DNA of 64,000 nucleotides, from positions 1 to 64,000 of the forward strand of contig JBDHTX010000016.1 of NCBI GenBank assembly GCA_039808885.1, read 5' to 3'. This stretch comes from Dongia_A sp039808885 (GTDB lineage: Bacteria; Pseudomonadota; Alphaproteobacteria; Dongiales; Dongiaceae). Position numbers and translations under genes: made by a program. Shown one piece after another: positions 36,922-45,280 of the stretch. The first letter of the stretch is position 1, and the number at the start of each line of letters is the position of its first letter. The notes beneath the pieces were generated by a model. The model saw nothing but the letters and a program-made list of their open reading frames with translations, was not told where the DNA came from and searched no databases.

Positions 36922-37676
36922 CGGATCGGCTCCTGTCCGGAGCGGAACAGGGTGGTGCGGAAGCGGTAGCGGTCGCCGCGGAAGACGCTGCGGCTGATCT
37001 CGATCGGCCGGCCGTTGCGGTCATGGGTGACGGCGCTCGCCATCAGCAGCGGCGCGCCTTCGGCGAGTTCCAGCAGCCGCGCCTGCTCGGCGGAGGCGCC
37101 GATCGCCTGCAGCACATATTCGGCGTAGGCCGGGAAGATGCCGGCATTGCGCAGGGTGTCGTAGAGCGAGTTCCGCGCCAGGTCGGCCCGCGGCAGATCG
37201 GGCACCAGGCGCAGCGGCATCCGGCTGTGCTCGATGGCGACGGCGACGCCGTCCAGGTGGCGGATGCGCTCGAGGTCGAAAAGCTCGCTGCCAGGGGCGA
37301 TGCGCAGTTCCTCCGCCTCGTCGATGCTGGCGAGGCGCACCTCGGCGCGCAGGATGGTGGAGGTCGCCGACAGGCCACGGCCGCGCGCCATCTCGCTGAA
37401 GCTCATCAGCGCGTTGGGCTCGCCGAGCGACGGCGCGAGCACGAACCAGCCGCGCGCGGAATCGGAATCGATGAGCCCCCGGTCGCGCAATTCGGCGAGC
37501 GCCCGGCGCACGGTCACGCGGCTGACCTCGAATTGCTTGCACAGCTCGCGCTCGCTCAGCAGCTGCGCGCCGCGGGCCAGCTCGCCGCTGGCGATCTGGT
37601 CGGACAGCGCCTGCGCCACCGATAGATAGAGCGGCTGGGCCTGACTCAGGGCTTCGGTCTTGGCGATCGCCGGCAT
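36918..37676 (-). CDS. GntR-family (HutC/UTRA) transcriptional regulator
   Basis: A 252-aa regulator with an N-terminal winged helix-turn-helix (about 38-70: LLSERELCKQFEVSRVTVRR, then ALAELRDRGLI) and a UTRA ligand-binding domain (about 95-240), the HutC subgroup. It is the first gene of the 10.6-kb operon and overlaps the FGGY kinase by 4 nt. Its start is preceded by a GGGGGAGGGG ribosome site and, 15 nt upstream, by six phased ATWCCA repeats (37691-37749), which look like its own operator. Autoregulation plus control of the whole catabolic operon is the natural inference. Confidence 0.92.
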   Translation of the reverse strand: MPAIAKTEALSQAQPLYLSVAQALSDQIASGELARGAQLLSERELCKQFEVSRVTVRRALAELRDRGLIDSDSARGWFVLAPSLGEPNALMSFSEMARGRGLSATSTILRAEVRLASIDEAEELRIAPGSELFDLERIRHLDGVAVAIEHSRMPLRLVPDLPRADLARNSLYDTLRNAGIFPAYAEYVLQAIGASAEQARLLELAEGAPLLMASAVTHDRNGRPIEISRSVFRGDRYRFRTTLFRSGQEPIR

Positions 37677-37690
37677 CCCCTCCCCCGATG

Positions 37691-37749
37691 ATACCAGTTA
37701 GATACCAGACAATACCAAGATTGATTCCACGGATTCCAGCCCAATACCA
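37691..37749. repeat. Six helically phased ATWCCA direct repeats (probable operator array)
   Basis: The hexamer ATACCA occurs at 37691, 37702, 37712 and 37744, and the variant ATTCCA at 37724 and 37733. Successive starts differ by 11, 10, 12, 9 and 11 nt, averaging 10.6, so every copy falls on the same face of the helix. The array lies in the 104-nt gap between the GntR gene (start 37676, minus) and the desaturase gene end, immediately upstream of the operon's first codon. A multi-copy, direct-repeat, in-phase layout is unusual for HutC-type regulators, which normally bind a single palindrome. Confidence 0.8.
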
Positions 37750-37780
37750 GCGGAATCTGGCCTCAAAGGACTGGAAAGGC

Positions 37781-38725
37781 TCAGCGGCTGGAAATCAGGC
37801 GGTCGACCGGCACCGGCCCGGCGAATTGCGCCAGGGCGGTCGGGAAGAGCTTGGCATCGAAGCGGTCGCCGGTGGCGCGGAGCTCGCCCGGCAGCGCCCA
37901 CCACGGCAAAGCCGGGCGGAGGTGATGCACCCGGTGCAGATTCATGTTGAGCACCAGCAGGCGGAACGGCGCCGGCAGCCACAGATTGCGCGCGAAATCG
38001 GGCCGGTCCACCGGCGTCGCGAAGTGATAGACGTTGTCGAAAAGCGAGACCAGCACGCCGCGCGCCAGCAGGAACGCCGCCAGCATCGGCCAATGGGAAC
38101 CGTAGAGACCGATCGCGAGGACGATCAGCCCCGCGGCCAGCACGGCGTCGGTCCGGATTGTCGCCAGCCGGCGCGGATCGAGGAACAGGCGCTCGGCGCT
38201 CTGGTGAATCGCCCGCAGCGCCGGATGATCGCCGCGATAGACCCGGTCGACGATGCGGCGGATCAGCGGGCGCGGCAGCAGGCAGACGAGCGGCGCCGCC
38301 AGTTCCACCAGATAGAGACCGCCCAACAGGTTGAACAGGAAAGCGAGCTTCGCCTTCAGCCGCGACTCCTTTGCCGGGTCGTAGGAATCCGGCCGGTCGA
38401 TGGGGTTGCGGTTGTAGCGGTGGTGCATCAGGTGCCCAAAACGCAGCACGGCGAAGGACGACCCGAGCAGCACCGCCATCAGGCGGCCGGCGGCCTGGTT
38501 GACGCGACGGTCGGCATGGAATCCGCCATGGATCGCCTCGTGATGCAGGGCCCAGAAGCCGTTGGTGAGCAGCGCCACCGGCACCAGCAGCAGGCCCCAG
38601 CGCGGATCGCGCGGCAGCAGCAGCGCCGGGACGAGCAGCAACGCGGCGAGGGTCAGCGACGCCATCGCCGTCAGCAGGACCAGGTTCACGGTCCGGTATC
38701 GTCCGCTCTCGATCTCTTGCGCCAC
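37781..38725 (-). CDS. Membrane fatty-acid desaturase family protein
   Basis: A 314-aa integral membrane di-iron enzyme. The three histidine boxes are at 62-66 (HEAIH), 98-102 (HLMHH) and 264-268 (HRVHH), separated by hydrophobic stretches as expected. It would introduce a double bond or hydroxyl into a lipid or carotenoid-like substrate. It is transcribed toward the GntR operon but ends before its operator array, and has no functional tie to its neighbours. No ferredoxin or reductase gene is adjacent. Confidence 0.86.
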   Translation of the reverse strand: MAQEIESGRYRTVNLVLLTAMASLTLAALLLVPALLLPRDPRWGLLLVPVALLTNGFWALHHEAIHGGFHADRRVNQAAGRLMAVLLGSSFAVLRFGHLMHHRYNRNPIDRPDSYDPAKESRLKAKLAFLFNLLGGLYLVELAAPLVCLLPRPLIRRIVDRVYRGDHPALRAIHQSAERLFLDPRRLATIRTDAVLAAGLIVLAIGLYGSHWPMLAAFLLARGVLVSLFDNVYHFATPVDRPDFARNLWLPAPFRLLVLNMNLHRVHHLRPALPWWALPGELRATGDRFDAKLFPTALAQFAGPVPVDRLISSR

Positions 38726-38827
38726 GCCCCTGCCCTTTGCACGGCCGCTCCTGGGCAGGCCGGAATTGTGACAGGCAATTGACCAGATCGAGACGCTTTC
38801 CGGAACCCCTCTTGCGTGGATGCGACG

Positions 38828-39877
38828 TCAGCGTGCCGGCGGCAGTGATAGGCCGAATTTCCCGGCCAGGCCCTCAAGCCCCTGCAGGATGCGCGGGCTG
38901 AGCGGCACGCCCATGCCGAGCGCCCGCCGTTTCTTGGCGAGGCCCGCCTGCCCCGGCAGCCGCACTGGGGAATCCGGTGCTGCCGGTTTGGCCGCGCGGC
39001 AGGCCTTGGCAATGAAATCCGCCTGGCGCAGGAAGCCGTCGAGGCCGCCGAAAGCGGCGGGGTCGAACACCTGCACCAGCACCGCGGCGCCCCAGTCTTT
39101 CGGCGCATCGGCGCGGCCATAGCCGGACAGGCCCTGGGTCAGCATTTCCACCCAGAGGCCGAGGCCGAAGCCCTTGTGACCATGATCGACGCCGCCGACC
39201 GGCAGCAGGGCGCCGCCTTCATCGATCACCTTCGGATCGTCGGTCGGATTGCCCCTGGCGTCGATCAGCCACTTGCCCGGCATGCGCCCGCCCTCGCGCT
39301 TGGTGCGGTTGGTGAGGCCCATCGTGGTGATGGAGGTGGAGATGTCGATCAGCACCGGATCGGGAGAGCCGGGAATGCCAATGGCGACGGGGTCTGGCAT
39401 CAGCACGGGGGTCACCGCGCCGAAGGGGACGACCCGAGATTCGGCGGGATCGGAGGAGAAGACCAGCACCACCAGCCCATCGCGCGCCGGCTGCTCCAGG
39501 AACGCGGCCAGGCAGGCGATGTGGTGTGAGCGCCGCAAGGCAATCGCACCGAGACCGAGTTGCCTCGCCCTTTTCGCCGCCTCGGCAATCGCCAGCTCGG
39601 TGGTCCAGATCCCCGGCAGCCGCCGCGCGTCCCAGGTGGCGACGGCGCCCTTGTCAGCCAGCACCGCCGGGCGGCCCGTCACCTCCATGCGTTTCTCCTC
39701 GACCTCCTCGACGTAGTCGGCGAGCAGGGCCAGGCCGTGGGTGGCGTGGCCCAGCAGGTCCGCCTCGACCAGCACGCGGGCGACGCTCTCCGCCGGTTCG
39801 GCCGGCATGCCGCTCTTCACCAGCGCGGCGCGGGCGAATTCGGTGATGGCGGCGACGTCGAATCGGCTGTCGGTCAT
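38828..39877 (-). CDS. Malate/L-lactate (Ldh2) family NAD(P)-dependent dehydrogenase
   Basis: A 349-aa enzyme of the Ldh2/MDH2 (YlbC/YiaK) family, structurally unrelated to Rossmann LDHs. Recognisable elements are the early 'EADLLGHATHGLALLADYVEEV' (37-58, with the catalytic-type HATHG), 'IALRRSHHIACLAAF', 'LIDISTSITTMG' and 'GGVDHGHKGFGLGLWVEMLTQGLSG'. Family members reduce 2-keto acids such as 2,3-diketo-gulonate, ureidoglycolate or delta-pyrroline carboxylates. It is the last gene of the second DapA-headed operon, 19 nt after the permease, and likely reduces a keto acid made by the lyase. Confidence 0.88.
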   Translation of the reverse strand: MTDSRFDVAAITEFARAALVKSGMPAEPAESVARVLVEADLLGHATHGLALLADYVEEVEEKRMEVTGRPAVLADKGAVATWDARRLPGIWTTELAIAEAAKRARQLGLGAIALRRSHHIACLAAFLEQPARDGLVVLVFSSDPAESRVVPFGAVTPVLMPDPVAIGIPGSPDPVLIDISTSITTMGLTNRTKREGGRMPGKWLIDARGNPTDDPKVIDEGGALLPVGGVDHGHKGFGLGLWVEMLTQGLSGYGRADAPKDWGAAVLVQVFDPAAFGGLDGFLRQADFIAKACRAAKPAAPDSPVRLPGQAGLAKKRRALGMGVPLSPRILQGLEGLAGKFGLSLPPAR

Positions 39878-39896
39878 GATGCTCGCTCTCGCAGGG

Positions 39897-40706
39897 TCAG
39901 GAATTGCGGCGGATGGAAATGTGCCAGGGGATCAGCAGGCGCTCGGCCAGGGTCACCGCCGCGAACAGGGTCAGGCCCAGCCCGGTCAGCAGGAAGATGC
40001 CGGCGAAGGCGAGGTCGGGGCGCATGTTGCCGGTGGTGATCTGGATGTAGAAGCCGAGGCCCTGGTCGCTGCCGATGAATTCCGCGATGGTGGCGCCGAC
40101 CGTGGCGTTCAGGGCCGCATACTTGAAGCCGACGAAGCATTGCGGCAACGCCGCCGGCAGCCGCACCTTCAGGAACACCTTGAAATGGCCGGCGCCGGTC
40201 GAGCGGCAGAAGCGGGTCAGTTCCTCGGGCAGCGAGCCGAAAGCGAGGATCGCGTTCAGCACGATGGGAAAGAAGCAGACCAGGAACACGATGATGATCT
40301 TCGGCAGCAAGCCGAAGCCGAGCCAGGAGATGAACAAGGGCGCGAAGGCGATCTTCGGCACCATCTCGACGCTGACGAAGAACGGATAGATGGTCCGCCG
40401 CAGCACCGCGGAGAAGGCGATGGCGAGGCCGAGCGGCACCGCCGCGCAGATGGCGATGACATAGCCGATCAGCGTCTCCAGCGCCGTGATGCCGGTATAG
40501 GCGATCAGACGGTCGAGATCGGCCCAGGCATTGGTGACGATCTCGCTGGGTCGGTTCAGGATATAGGCCGGCACGTTGAAGATGCCGATCGACAATTCCC
40601 AGAACAGGAAGAAGCAGGCAAAGAACAGGATCGCCATCCAGGACTTCGCCACCCAGCGCAGCACGCCGCCCATGGCGCCGGCGCGCCTAGAGGATTCCAT
40701 AGCCAT
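39897..40706 (-). CDS. SsuC/TauC/ThiX-type ABC permease
   Basis: Inner-membrane permease of 269 aa with six hydrophobic segments. The coupling region reads 'ELTRFCRSTGAGHFKVFLKVRLPAAL'. The ATG at 40706 was chosen because a near-perfect AGGAGGTG lies 4-6 nt upstream; later ATGs at 40700 and 40673 avoid the 20-nt overlap with the ATPase gene but have no such site. It is the membrane partner of the ATPase (40687-41454) and binding protein (41599-42612). Confidence 0.9.
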   Translation of the reverse strand: MAMESSRRAGAMGGVLRWVAKSWMAILFFACFFLFWELSIGIFNVPAYILNRPSEIVTNAWADLDRLIAYTGITALETLIGYVIAICAAVPLGLAIAFSAVLRRTIYPFFVSVEMVPKIAFAPLFISWLGFGLLPKIIIVFLVCFFPIVLNAILAFGSLPEELTRFCRSTGAGHFKVFLKVRLPAALPQCFVGFKYAALNATVGATIAEFIGSDQGLGFYIQITTGNMRPDLAFAGIFLLTGLGLTLFAAVTLAERLLIPWHISIRRNS

Positions 40707-41454
40707 GGAACACCTCCTGGATCTCGTGCACGTAGCGGATGAAGTCCGGGCTGCGCTTGACCGCATGGTCGCGCGGCCAGGGCAGGTCGATGTCGATGAT
40801 GCGGTCGATTCGGCCGGGCCGCGGCGTGACCAAGCAGACGCGGCTGGAGAGCTGCACCGCCTCCTCGATCGAATGGGTGACGAAGACGACCGTCGGGCGC
40901 TGTTGCATCCAGAGCGCCTGCAGATCGCCGCGGATCGCCTCGCGCGTCATGGCGTCGAGCTTGCCGAGCGGCTCATCCAGCAGCACCGTCTTCGGCTCAT
41001 GCACCATGGACTGGCAGAAGGCCGCGCGCTGCTGCATGCCGCCGGAAAGCTCGTGCGGATAGCGATGCTCGAAGCCTTCCAGCTTGACCGACTTCACCAG
41101 CTCGCGGATGCGGCCCTCGTGGCCCTTCGGGTCGAGGCCGCGCAGCTCCAGCTGCAGCGAGATGTTGCCCCAGACGTCGCGCCAGGTGACCAGGGTGTTG
41201 TCCTGGAACATGATGCCGATATCGGTGCGCGGGCCACCGACCTTGTCGCCATTGACCCGGATCTCGCCGGAGCTTGGCTCCAGCAGGCCGGCAATCATCA
41301 GCATCAGGGTGGACTTGCCGCAGCCCGAGGGACCGAGCAGCGAGACGAACTCCCCCGTCGCGATCGACAGGTCGGCGGGGCCGAAGGCGTGCACCGCCGC
41401 GCCGCCGGAGTCGAAAACCTTGCTGATGCCGCGAATGTCGAGCGCCGCGCCCAT
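40687..41454 (-). CDS. SsuB/TauB/ThiZ-type ABC ATPase
   Basis: A 255-aa cytosolic ATPase with Walker A GPSGCGKS at 41-48, the signature LSGGMQQRAAF near 137-147, and Walker B TVLLDEPLGKLD near 157-168. It belongs to the nitrate/sulfonate/taurine/thiamine-precursor group. Its 3' end overlaps the permease by 20 nt. Upstream is a 144-nt spacer containing a perfect 13-bp stem (41555-41589). Confidence 0.92.
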   Translation of the reverse strand: MGAALDIRGISKVFDSGGAAVHAFGPADLSIATGEFVSLLGPSGCGKSTLMLMIAGLLEPSSGEIRVNGDKVGGPRTDIGIMFQDNTLVTWRDVWGNISLQLELRGLDPKGHEGRIRELVKSVKLEGFEHRYPHELSGGMQQRAAFCQSMVHEPKTVLLDEPLGKLDAMTREAIRGDLQALWMQQRPTVVFVTHSIEEAVQLSSRVCLVTPRPGRIDRIIDIDLPWPRDHAVKRSPDFIRYVHEIQEVFHGYGIL

Positions 41455-41554
41455 GATCCAGTCTATTCGATGTCAGCGGAAGGCTGCCTTGCGCTTGTCC
41501 CCCGGATTCACGGCGCGGGCAAGGGGCCTCGATCCAATTTCCCCGGAAGAAGAG

Positions 41555-41589
41555 CGGCCGGAGGCGGAATGGAGCCCCGCCTCCGGCCG
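41555..41589 (-). promoter_or_regulatory. Intercistronic GC stem-loop after binding-protein gene
   Basis: CGGCCGGAGGCGG (41555-41567) pairs perfectly with CCGCCTCCGGCCG (41577-41589) around a 9-nt loop. It lies 9 nt after the binding-protein stop in the direction of transcription, and no T-tract follows on the minus strand. It is in the same position as the stem at 8547-8577, so an mRNA-stabilising or attenuating role between binding protein and the rest of the importer is likely. Confidence 0.6.
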
Positions 41590-41598
41590 TGGGGCAAG

Positions 41599-42612
41599 TT
41601 ACTTAGGCAGGAAGTCGTTGGTGTAGAAGGCCATCGCCGGCTGATCGGTCTTCAGGTCGTTGTACTTCTTCATCAGGGTCAGCATATCGTCCCAGTCGGA
41701 TGGCACGTTGAGGCCCAGCACCTTGTCCTTGTTGGCCTTGGAATAGAGCACGCTCAGCGTGACATCGAGCACCGCGCGGGCCTGGGCCTTGCCGGCATCC
41801 TCGTTCATCGTGCCGCCGACGATGTCGGCCATGGAGGCGACCGCGGCGTCGGGATTCGCCTCGGCCTCCTTGTAGGCTTTCACGGTCGCGGCCATGAAGC
41901 GCTTCACCAGGTCCGGGTTCTTCTCCACCGTCTCCTTGTTGGCGACAATGCAATAGCCGACCTGGTTCACGCCGAAATCCGAATAGGGGAAGGTGACGGG
42001 ATCGGCGCCGCCATTGGCCTTGATCTCCGCCGGCTTGTCGTCGAGGCCGCCGAGGATGCCGACCGCGCCGCCGGCGCTCTGCAGATAGGACGAGACCAGC
42101 GCGCCGTCCGGCACGTTGGTGATCTTCACGTCGCTCTCCGACAGGCCGGCATTCTTCAGGACCAGCGGGAAGAAGGTGTTGACGCCGGCATTGGCGGTGG
42201 TCAGCAGCGTCTTGCCCTTGAGGTCCTTGATATCCTTCACGCCGGCATCGGGCCGCACGATGATCGCCTCGGTGCCCATGGCGTCGATCACGCCGACGGA
42301 GATGAGCGGCGCGCCCTGGGCGGCGAGATTGGTCATCGAGGCGCAGGAGCCGTAGGAGAACGTGCTGTCGCCATTGGCCACCAGGCGATGAGCCGAGCCG
42401 GAGCCGTTGCCGGAACGGATGTCGAGATTGATCCCCTGCTCCTTGTAATAGCCCTTGTCCTTGCCCAGCGCGAAGCCGGCATGGGAGCCGTAATACATCC
42501 AGTTGAGGCGCAGGCGAACGTCATCCTCGGCGCGCGCCGCGACGCTGGCGACGGTCAGCCCGGCGGCGGCGATCAGCGCGACTCCGGCGATCTTCTTCAT
42601 CATCGTCTTCAT
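41599..42612 (-). CDS. NMT1/SsuA-type ABC substrate-binding protein
   Basis: A 337-aa periplasmic binding protein with a Sec signal peptide (about 1-28, ARA-ED). The mature N-terminus 'VRLRLNWMYYGSHAGFALGKDKGYYKEQGI' (read as two pieces) and the 'GNGSGSAHRLVANGDSTFSYGS' loop are typical of NMT1/THI5-like proteins. These bind thiamine precursors, sulfonates, nitrate or aromatic acids. ATG 42612 (MKTMMKK) follows GGGAGAGGG; the in-frame ATG at 42648 adds 12 non-signal residues. Lying 64 nt after the DapA-like gene, its ligand may be the lyase substrate or a precursor of it. Confidence 0.9.
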   Translation of the reverse strand: MKTMMKKIAGVALIAAAGLTVASVAARAEDDVRLRLNWMYYGSHAGFALGKDKGYYKEQGINLDIRSGNGSGSAHRLVANGDSTFSYGSCASMTNLAAQGAPLISVGVIDAMGTEAIIVRPDAGVKDIKDLKGKTLLTTANAGVNTFFPLVLKNAGLSESDVKITNVPDGALVSSYLQSAGGAVGILGGLDDKPAEIKANGGADPVTFPYSDFGVNQVGYCIVANKETVEKNPDLVKRFMAATVKAYKEAEANPDAAVASMADIVGGTMNEDAGKAQARAVLDVTLSVLYSKANKDKVLGLNVPSDWDDMLTLMKKYNDLKTDQPAMAFYTNDFLPK

Positions 42613-42676
42613 GGTCCCTCTCCCTTCGTTGCACGCGGCGCGGTTCATGGCGACCGGCCGTTCTTCTTTGATCTCT

Positions 42677-43639
42677 CTAGCGCGCGACCAGGCGCGGCAC
42701 GCCGATGGCGCGCATCATGGCCAGCGTCTTCTCGCGATAAGGCCCGCGCACGTCGCGCGTCGGCGGCCGGCAGCGGCTGGACGGCAGGCCGATCAGCTCC
42801 ATGCAGAGCTTGTCGAGATAGCCGTCGCCGCTGGTGAAGCCCTTTTCGATCTCGACCCACAGCTTGTAGAAGGGCATCGCCTCCTTCACCAGCATGCGGG
42901 CGATCTCGGTGAAGTTGCCGGCCTTCACCTCGTCGATCAGCTTGATGCCCCATTCCGGCCAGAAGTTGCACAGATGCACCTCGAAGGCCTTGGCGCCCAG
43001 CGCCGGCATCGCCGAATAGGCGAAGAACAGGTTGTTGTCGATGACGGTGAAGCGATGCGAGAAATGCGAGGTCACGTCCTCGAACTCCATCGCGTCGGTG
43101 CGCGGCGTCGCCCATTTGAGGCCGACGACATTGGGAATCTGCGCCAGGCGCTCGACCATGGCAAAGGAGACGTTCGTCGCCGTCCAGAAGGTGTTGTAGA
43201 TGATGATGCCGATTTCGGGCGCGGCTTCGGCCGCGGCGCGGACGAATTCCTCGAAATCCGCCTCGCCGTGGGTGAAGTAGAATGGGCAGGACACCTGGAT
43301 GAAATCGGCGCCCATCGCCTTCGCCGCCTTGGCGATGCGCACCAGCTCGGCGGTCGAGGTGGTCTGCGCGCCCATGGCAACCGGGGCGGCGCCGTTCACC
43401 TCGTCCAGCACGCATTCGGCAACCCGCGCGCGCTCGTCGAAGGTCATGGTGGAGAAATCGCCGGCGGCGCCCCCCGCCAGGAACGTGGCGTAGCGCGTGG
43501 TGAGGCCGTTATCGATCAGGAAGCGGACATAGGCGCGCAGTGCCGCCTCGTCGACCGGCAGCCCCGGCACGTCGGCGAAGGGCGTCGGAATGGTCACGTA
43601 GCAGCCTTCCAGCCGGGTCTTCAGATTCTGCGGATCCAC
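42677..43639 (-). CDS. DapA/NanA-superfamily lyase (copy 2)
   Basis: A 320-aa Schiff-base lyase closely similar to the one at 10033-10989. Its catalytic Tyr148 (IIYNTFW) and Lys175 (GLKW) are conserved, and it has the same unusual substrate loop (LAGGAAGDF) in place of GTTGE. The start is taken as GTG 43639 (VDPQNLK), which aligns with the first copy's ATG; GGAG lies 9 nt upstream. The frame is open far beyond, through the regulator region, but that is not coding. It is the first gene of the NMT1-importer/Ldh2 operon and diverges from a GlxA-type regulator, reproducing the layout at 10-12 kb. Confidence 0.87.
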   Translation of the reverse strand: MDPQNLKTRLEGCYVTIPTPFADVPGLPVDEAALRAYVRFLIDNGLTTRYATFLAGGAAGDFSTMTFDERARVAECVLDEVNGAAPVAMGAQTTSTAELVRIAKAAKAMGADFIQVSCPFYFTHGEADFEEFVRAAAEAAPEIGIIIYNTFWTATNVSFAMVERLAQIPNVVGLKWATPRTDAMEFEDVTSHFSHRFTVIDNNLFFAYSAMPALGAKAFEVHLCNFWPEWGIKLIDEVKAGNFTEIARMLVKEAMPFYKLWVEIEKGFTSGDGYLDKLCMELIGLPSSRCRPPTRDVRGPYREKTLAMMRAIGVPRLVAR

Positions 43640-43851
43640 GCGCGTTCGCTCCTGCCTCGGGCCAGATCCGGCCGGGGTCGCCCCGGGCGGATCGCGGGAA
43701 AAGTCGTCCCGTTCCGCAAAAACACAGTTCTGCGGCTGCTCCAGTTTCACACGTCTTGTCGCCGGACCGGCGCGACGGCGGCCCGGTGGGTTCCGGGTTC
43801 TGGCCAGCGCTTGGTCCGTGCAGCAATCTTGATCCGAAGCCCGCAGAGGCA

Positions 43852-43879
43852 TTGACAGAAACAGACAGAGATTTATCAA
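43852..43879 (+). promoter_or_regulatory. Candidate promoter for GlxA-type regulator copy 2
   Basis: Consensus -35 TTGACA at 43852-43857, 16-nt spacer, and TATCAA (43874-43879) as -10, ending about 30 nt ahead of the regulator start. The divergent gap (43640-43903) also holds CCGCA-N12-TGCGG at 43714-43735, a possible operator half-site pair. I see no long motif shared with the equivalent gap at 10990-11262. Confidence 0.5.
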
Positions 43880-43909
43880 TTCTGGCCAAGCACATGGTGG
43901 GGGATGGGC

Positions 43910-45001
43910 ATGGCCGAAAACCGGAGATCCGCGGCCGCAATTCCGGTGCCGGTGCCGGAATTTCTCTTCGTCCTGCAGCCGGAATTCCCGATGAACGCCC
44001 TGATCCTGGCCGGTGAAGCGCTCCGCATCGCCAACCAGAACAGCGGCCGGGAGCTGTTCCGCTGGCGTTTCCTGTCCGAAACCGGGCTGCCGGTCCGCTC
44101 CAGCAACGGCATGTGGCTCTCGGTCGACGGCGCGCTCACCGCCGAGATCGCGGGCGAGGCAAGGCGCACCTATGTGCTCATCTTCGCCAGCAATCTGCCG
44201 ACCCAGCGCAACTCGCCGCAGTTGCTCGGCGTGCTGCGGGCGCTGGCGCGGTTCGGCGCCAATCTCGGCGCCATCGACACCGGCGCCTTCGCCCTGGCGC
44301 AGGCGGGCCTGGTCGGCGCCAATGAGACGGTGCTGCATTGGGAGGCCGCGGCGGCGTTCCGCGAGCGCTTCCCCAAGGCGCGACCGCGCGACCAGCTGTT
44401 CCTGATCGACGACCGGCGGCTCTATTGCGCCGGCGGCATCGCCGCGCTCGATCTGATGCTGGAGGTGATCGGCCGGCTCTATGGCAGCGCACTGGCCAGC
44501 GAAGTCGCCAATGCCCTGGTGCATACGCCGCGCGCCGGCACCTTGGCGCAGCGCCCGGATTCCCTCCCGGCACCCCGGCAGGATGGGCGCGCGCAACCCC
44601 GGCCGGGGAACCTCGCCGGGCGGCTGGTCGCCTTGATGGAGAACAATCTCGATTTCGCCTTATCGCTCGATGAGCTGGCGAAAAGGCTGAAGACCTCGCC
44701 ACGGTCCCTCACCCGGCTCAGCCGGCGCCATTTCGGCGTGACGCCGATGCGGCTCTACCTCCGCATCCGCCTGCAGGCGGCGCGCAACATGTTGTTCTAC
44801 GAGGAATTCAGCATCGGGGAGGTGGCGATCGCCTGCGGCTTTTCCTACCCGTCGGTGTTCTCGCGCGCGTTTCGCCAACAATTCCGCCAGACGCCGCAGG
44901 CCTTCCGCGCCGAACTGCGCCACAAGCAGGACCAAACCCTGCGCCCGGAGATCCGCCGGTTGATGCTGAGCTTCGACACCGTCGAGCGGGATCGCGCCTG
45001 A
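43910..45001 (+). CDS. GlxA-type AraC-family transcriptional regulator (copy 2)
   Basis: A 363-aa regulator with an N-terminal DJ-1/PfpI-like sensor domain and C-terminal AraC double helix-turn-helix (about 250-345: ELAKRLKTSPRSLTRLSRR, then VAIACGFSYPSVFSRAFRQQF). As in copy 1 the PfpI-enzyme cysteine is missing (AIDTGAFALAQAG). ATG 43910 has GGTGGGGG six bases upstream; ATG 43904, two codons earlier, is also possible. It has an extra ~30 residues of Pro/Arg-rich linker (about 205-235) compared with copy 1. Divergent from the second DapA-like operon, which it presumably controls. Confidence 0.88.
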   Translation: MAENRRSAAAIPVPVPEFLFVLQPEFPMNALILAGEALRIANQNSGRELFRWRFLSETGLPVRSSNGMWLSVDGALTAEIAGEARRTYVLIFASNLPTQRNSPQLLGVLRALARFGANLGAIDTGAFALAQAGLVGANETVLHWEAAAAFRERFPKARPRDQLFLIDDRRLYCAGGIAALDLMLEVIGRLYGSALASEVANALVHTPRAGTLAQRPDSLPAPRQDGRAQPRPGNLAGRLVALMENNLDFALSLDELAKRLKTSPRSLTRLSRRHFGVTPMRLYLRIRLQAARNMLFYEEFSIGEVAIACGFSYPSVFSRAFRQQFRQTPQAFRAELRHKQDQTLRPEIRRLMLSFDTVERDRA

Positions 45002-45045
45002 GACGTCGCGCCGCCGCGCCCACTGGATCGGGCCAGGAACCGGCC

Positions 45046-45082
45046 AAAAAAAACGGCAGCCGCGAGGGCCTGCGGCTGCCGT
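45046..45082 (-). terminator. Rho-independent terminator of the two-component operon
   Basis: An 11-bp perfect stem (45053-45063 with 45072-45082; ACGGCAGCCGC/GCGGCTGCCGT) and 8-nt loop are followed on the minus strand by eight T residues (45046-45053). It sits about 200 nt after the histidine kinase stop and 45 nt beyond the convergent regulator's stop. The intervening 45083-45280 has no gene that I can support. Confidence 0.85.
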
Positions 45083-45280
45083 CGGCTTCGCCTCTCTTGG
45101 GGATAGAGGCGTCGGGGACATTCACTGAAGTGCGGAGTGCCGGTCCCGTCGGACCCGTCGCCAAACCGCGGCGCCACAGCGCCCCCGCTCTTCAGAAACC
45201 AGTAAGCTTAATATTGGGGAAGCCAGCCGCAATGTCGTGGATCAAACGTGTGATCCGGCTGTGACCTTAGGTCACAATTG

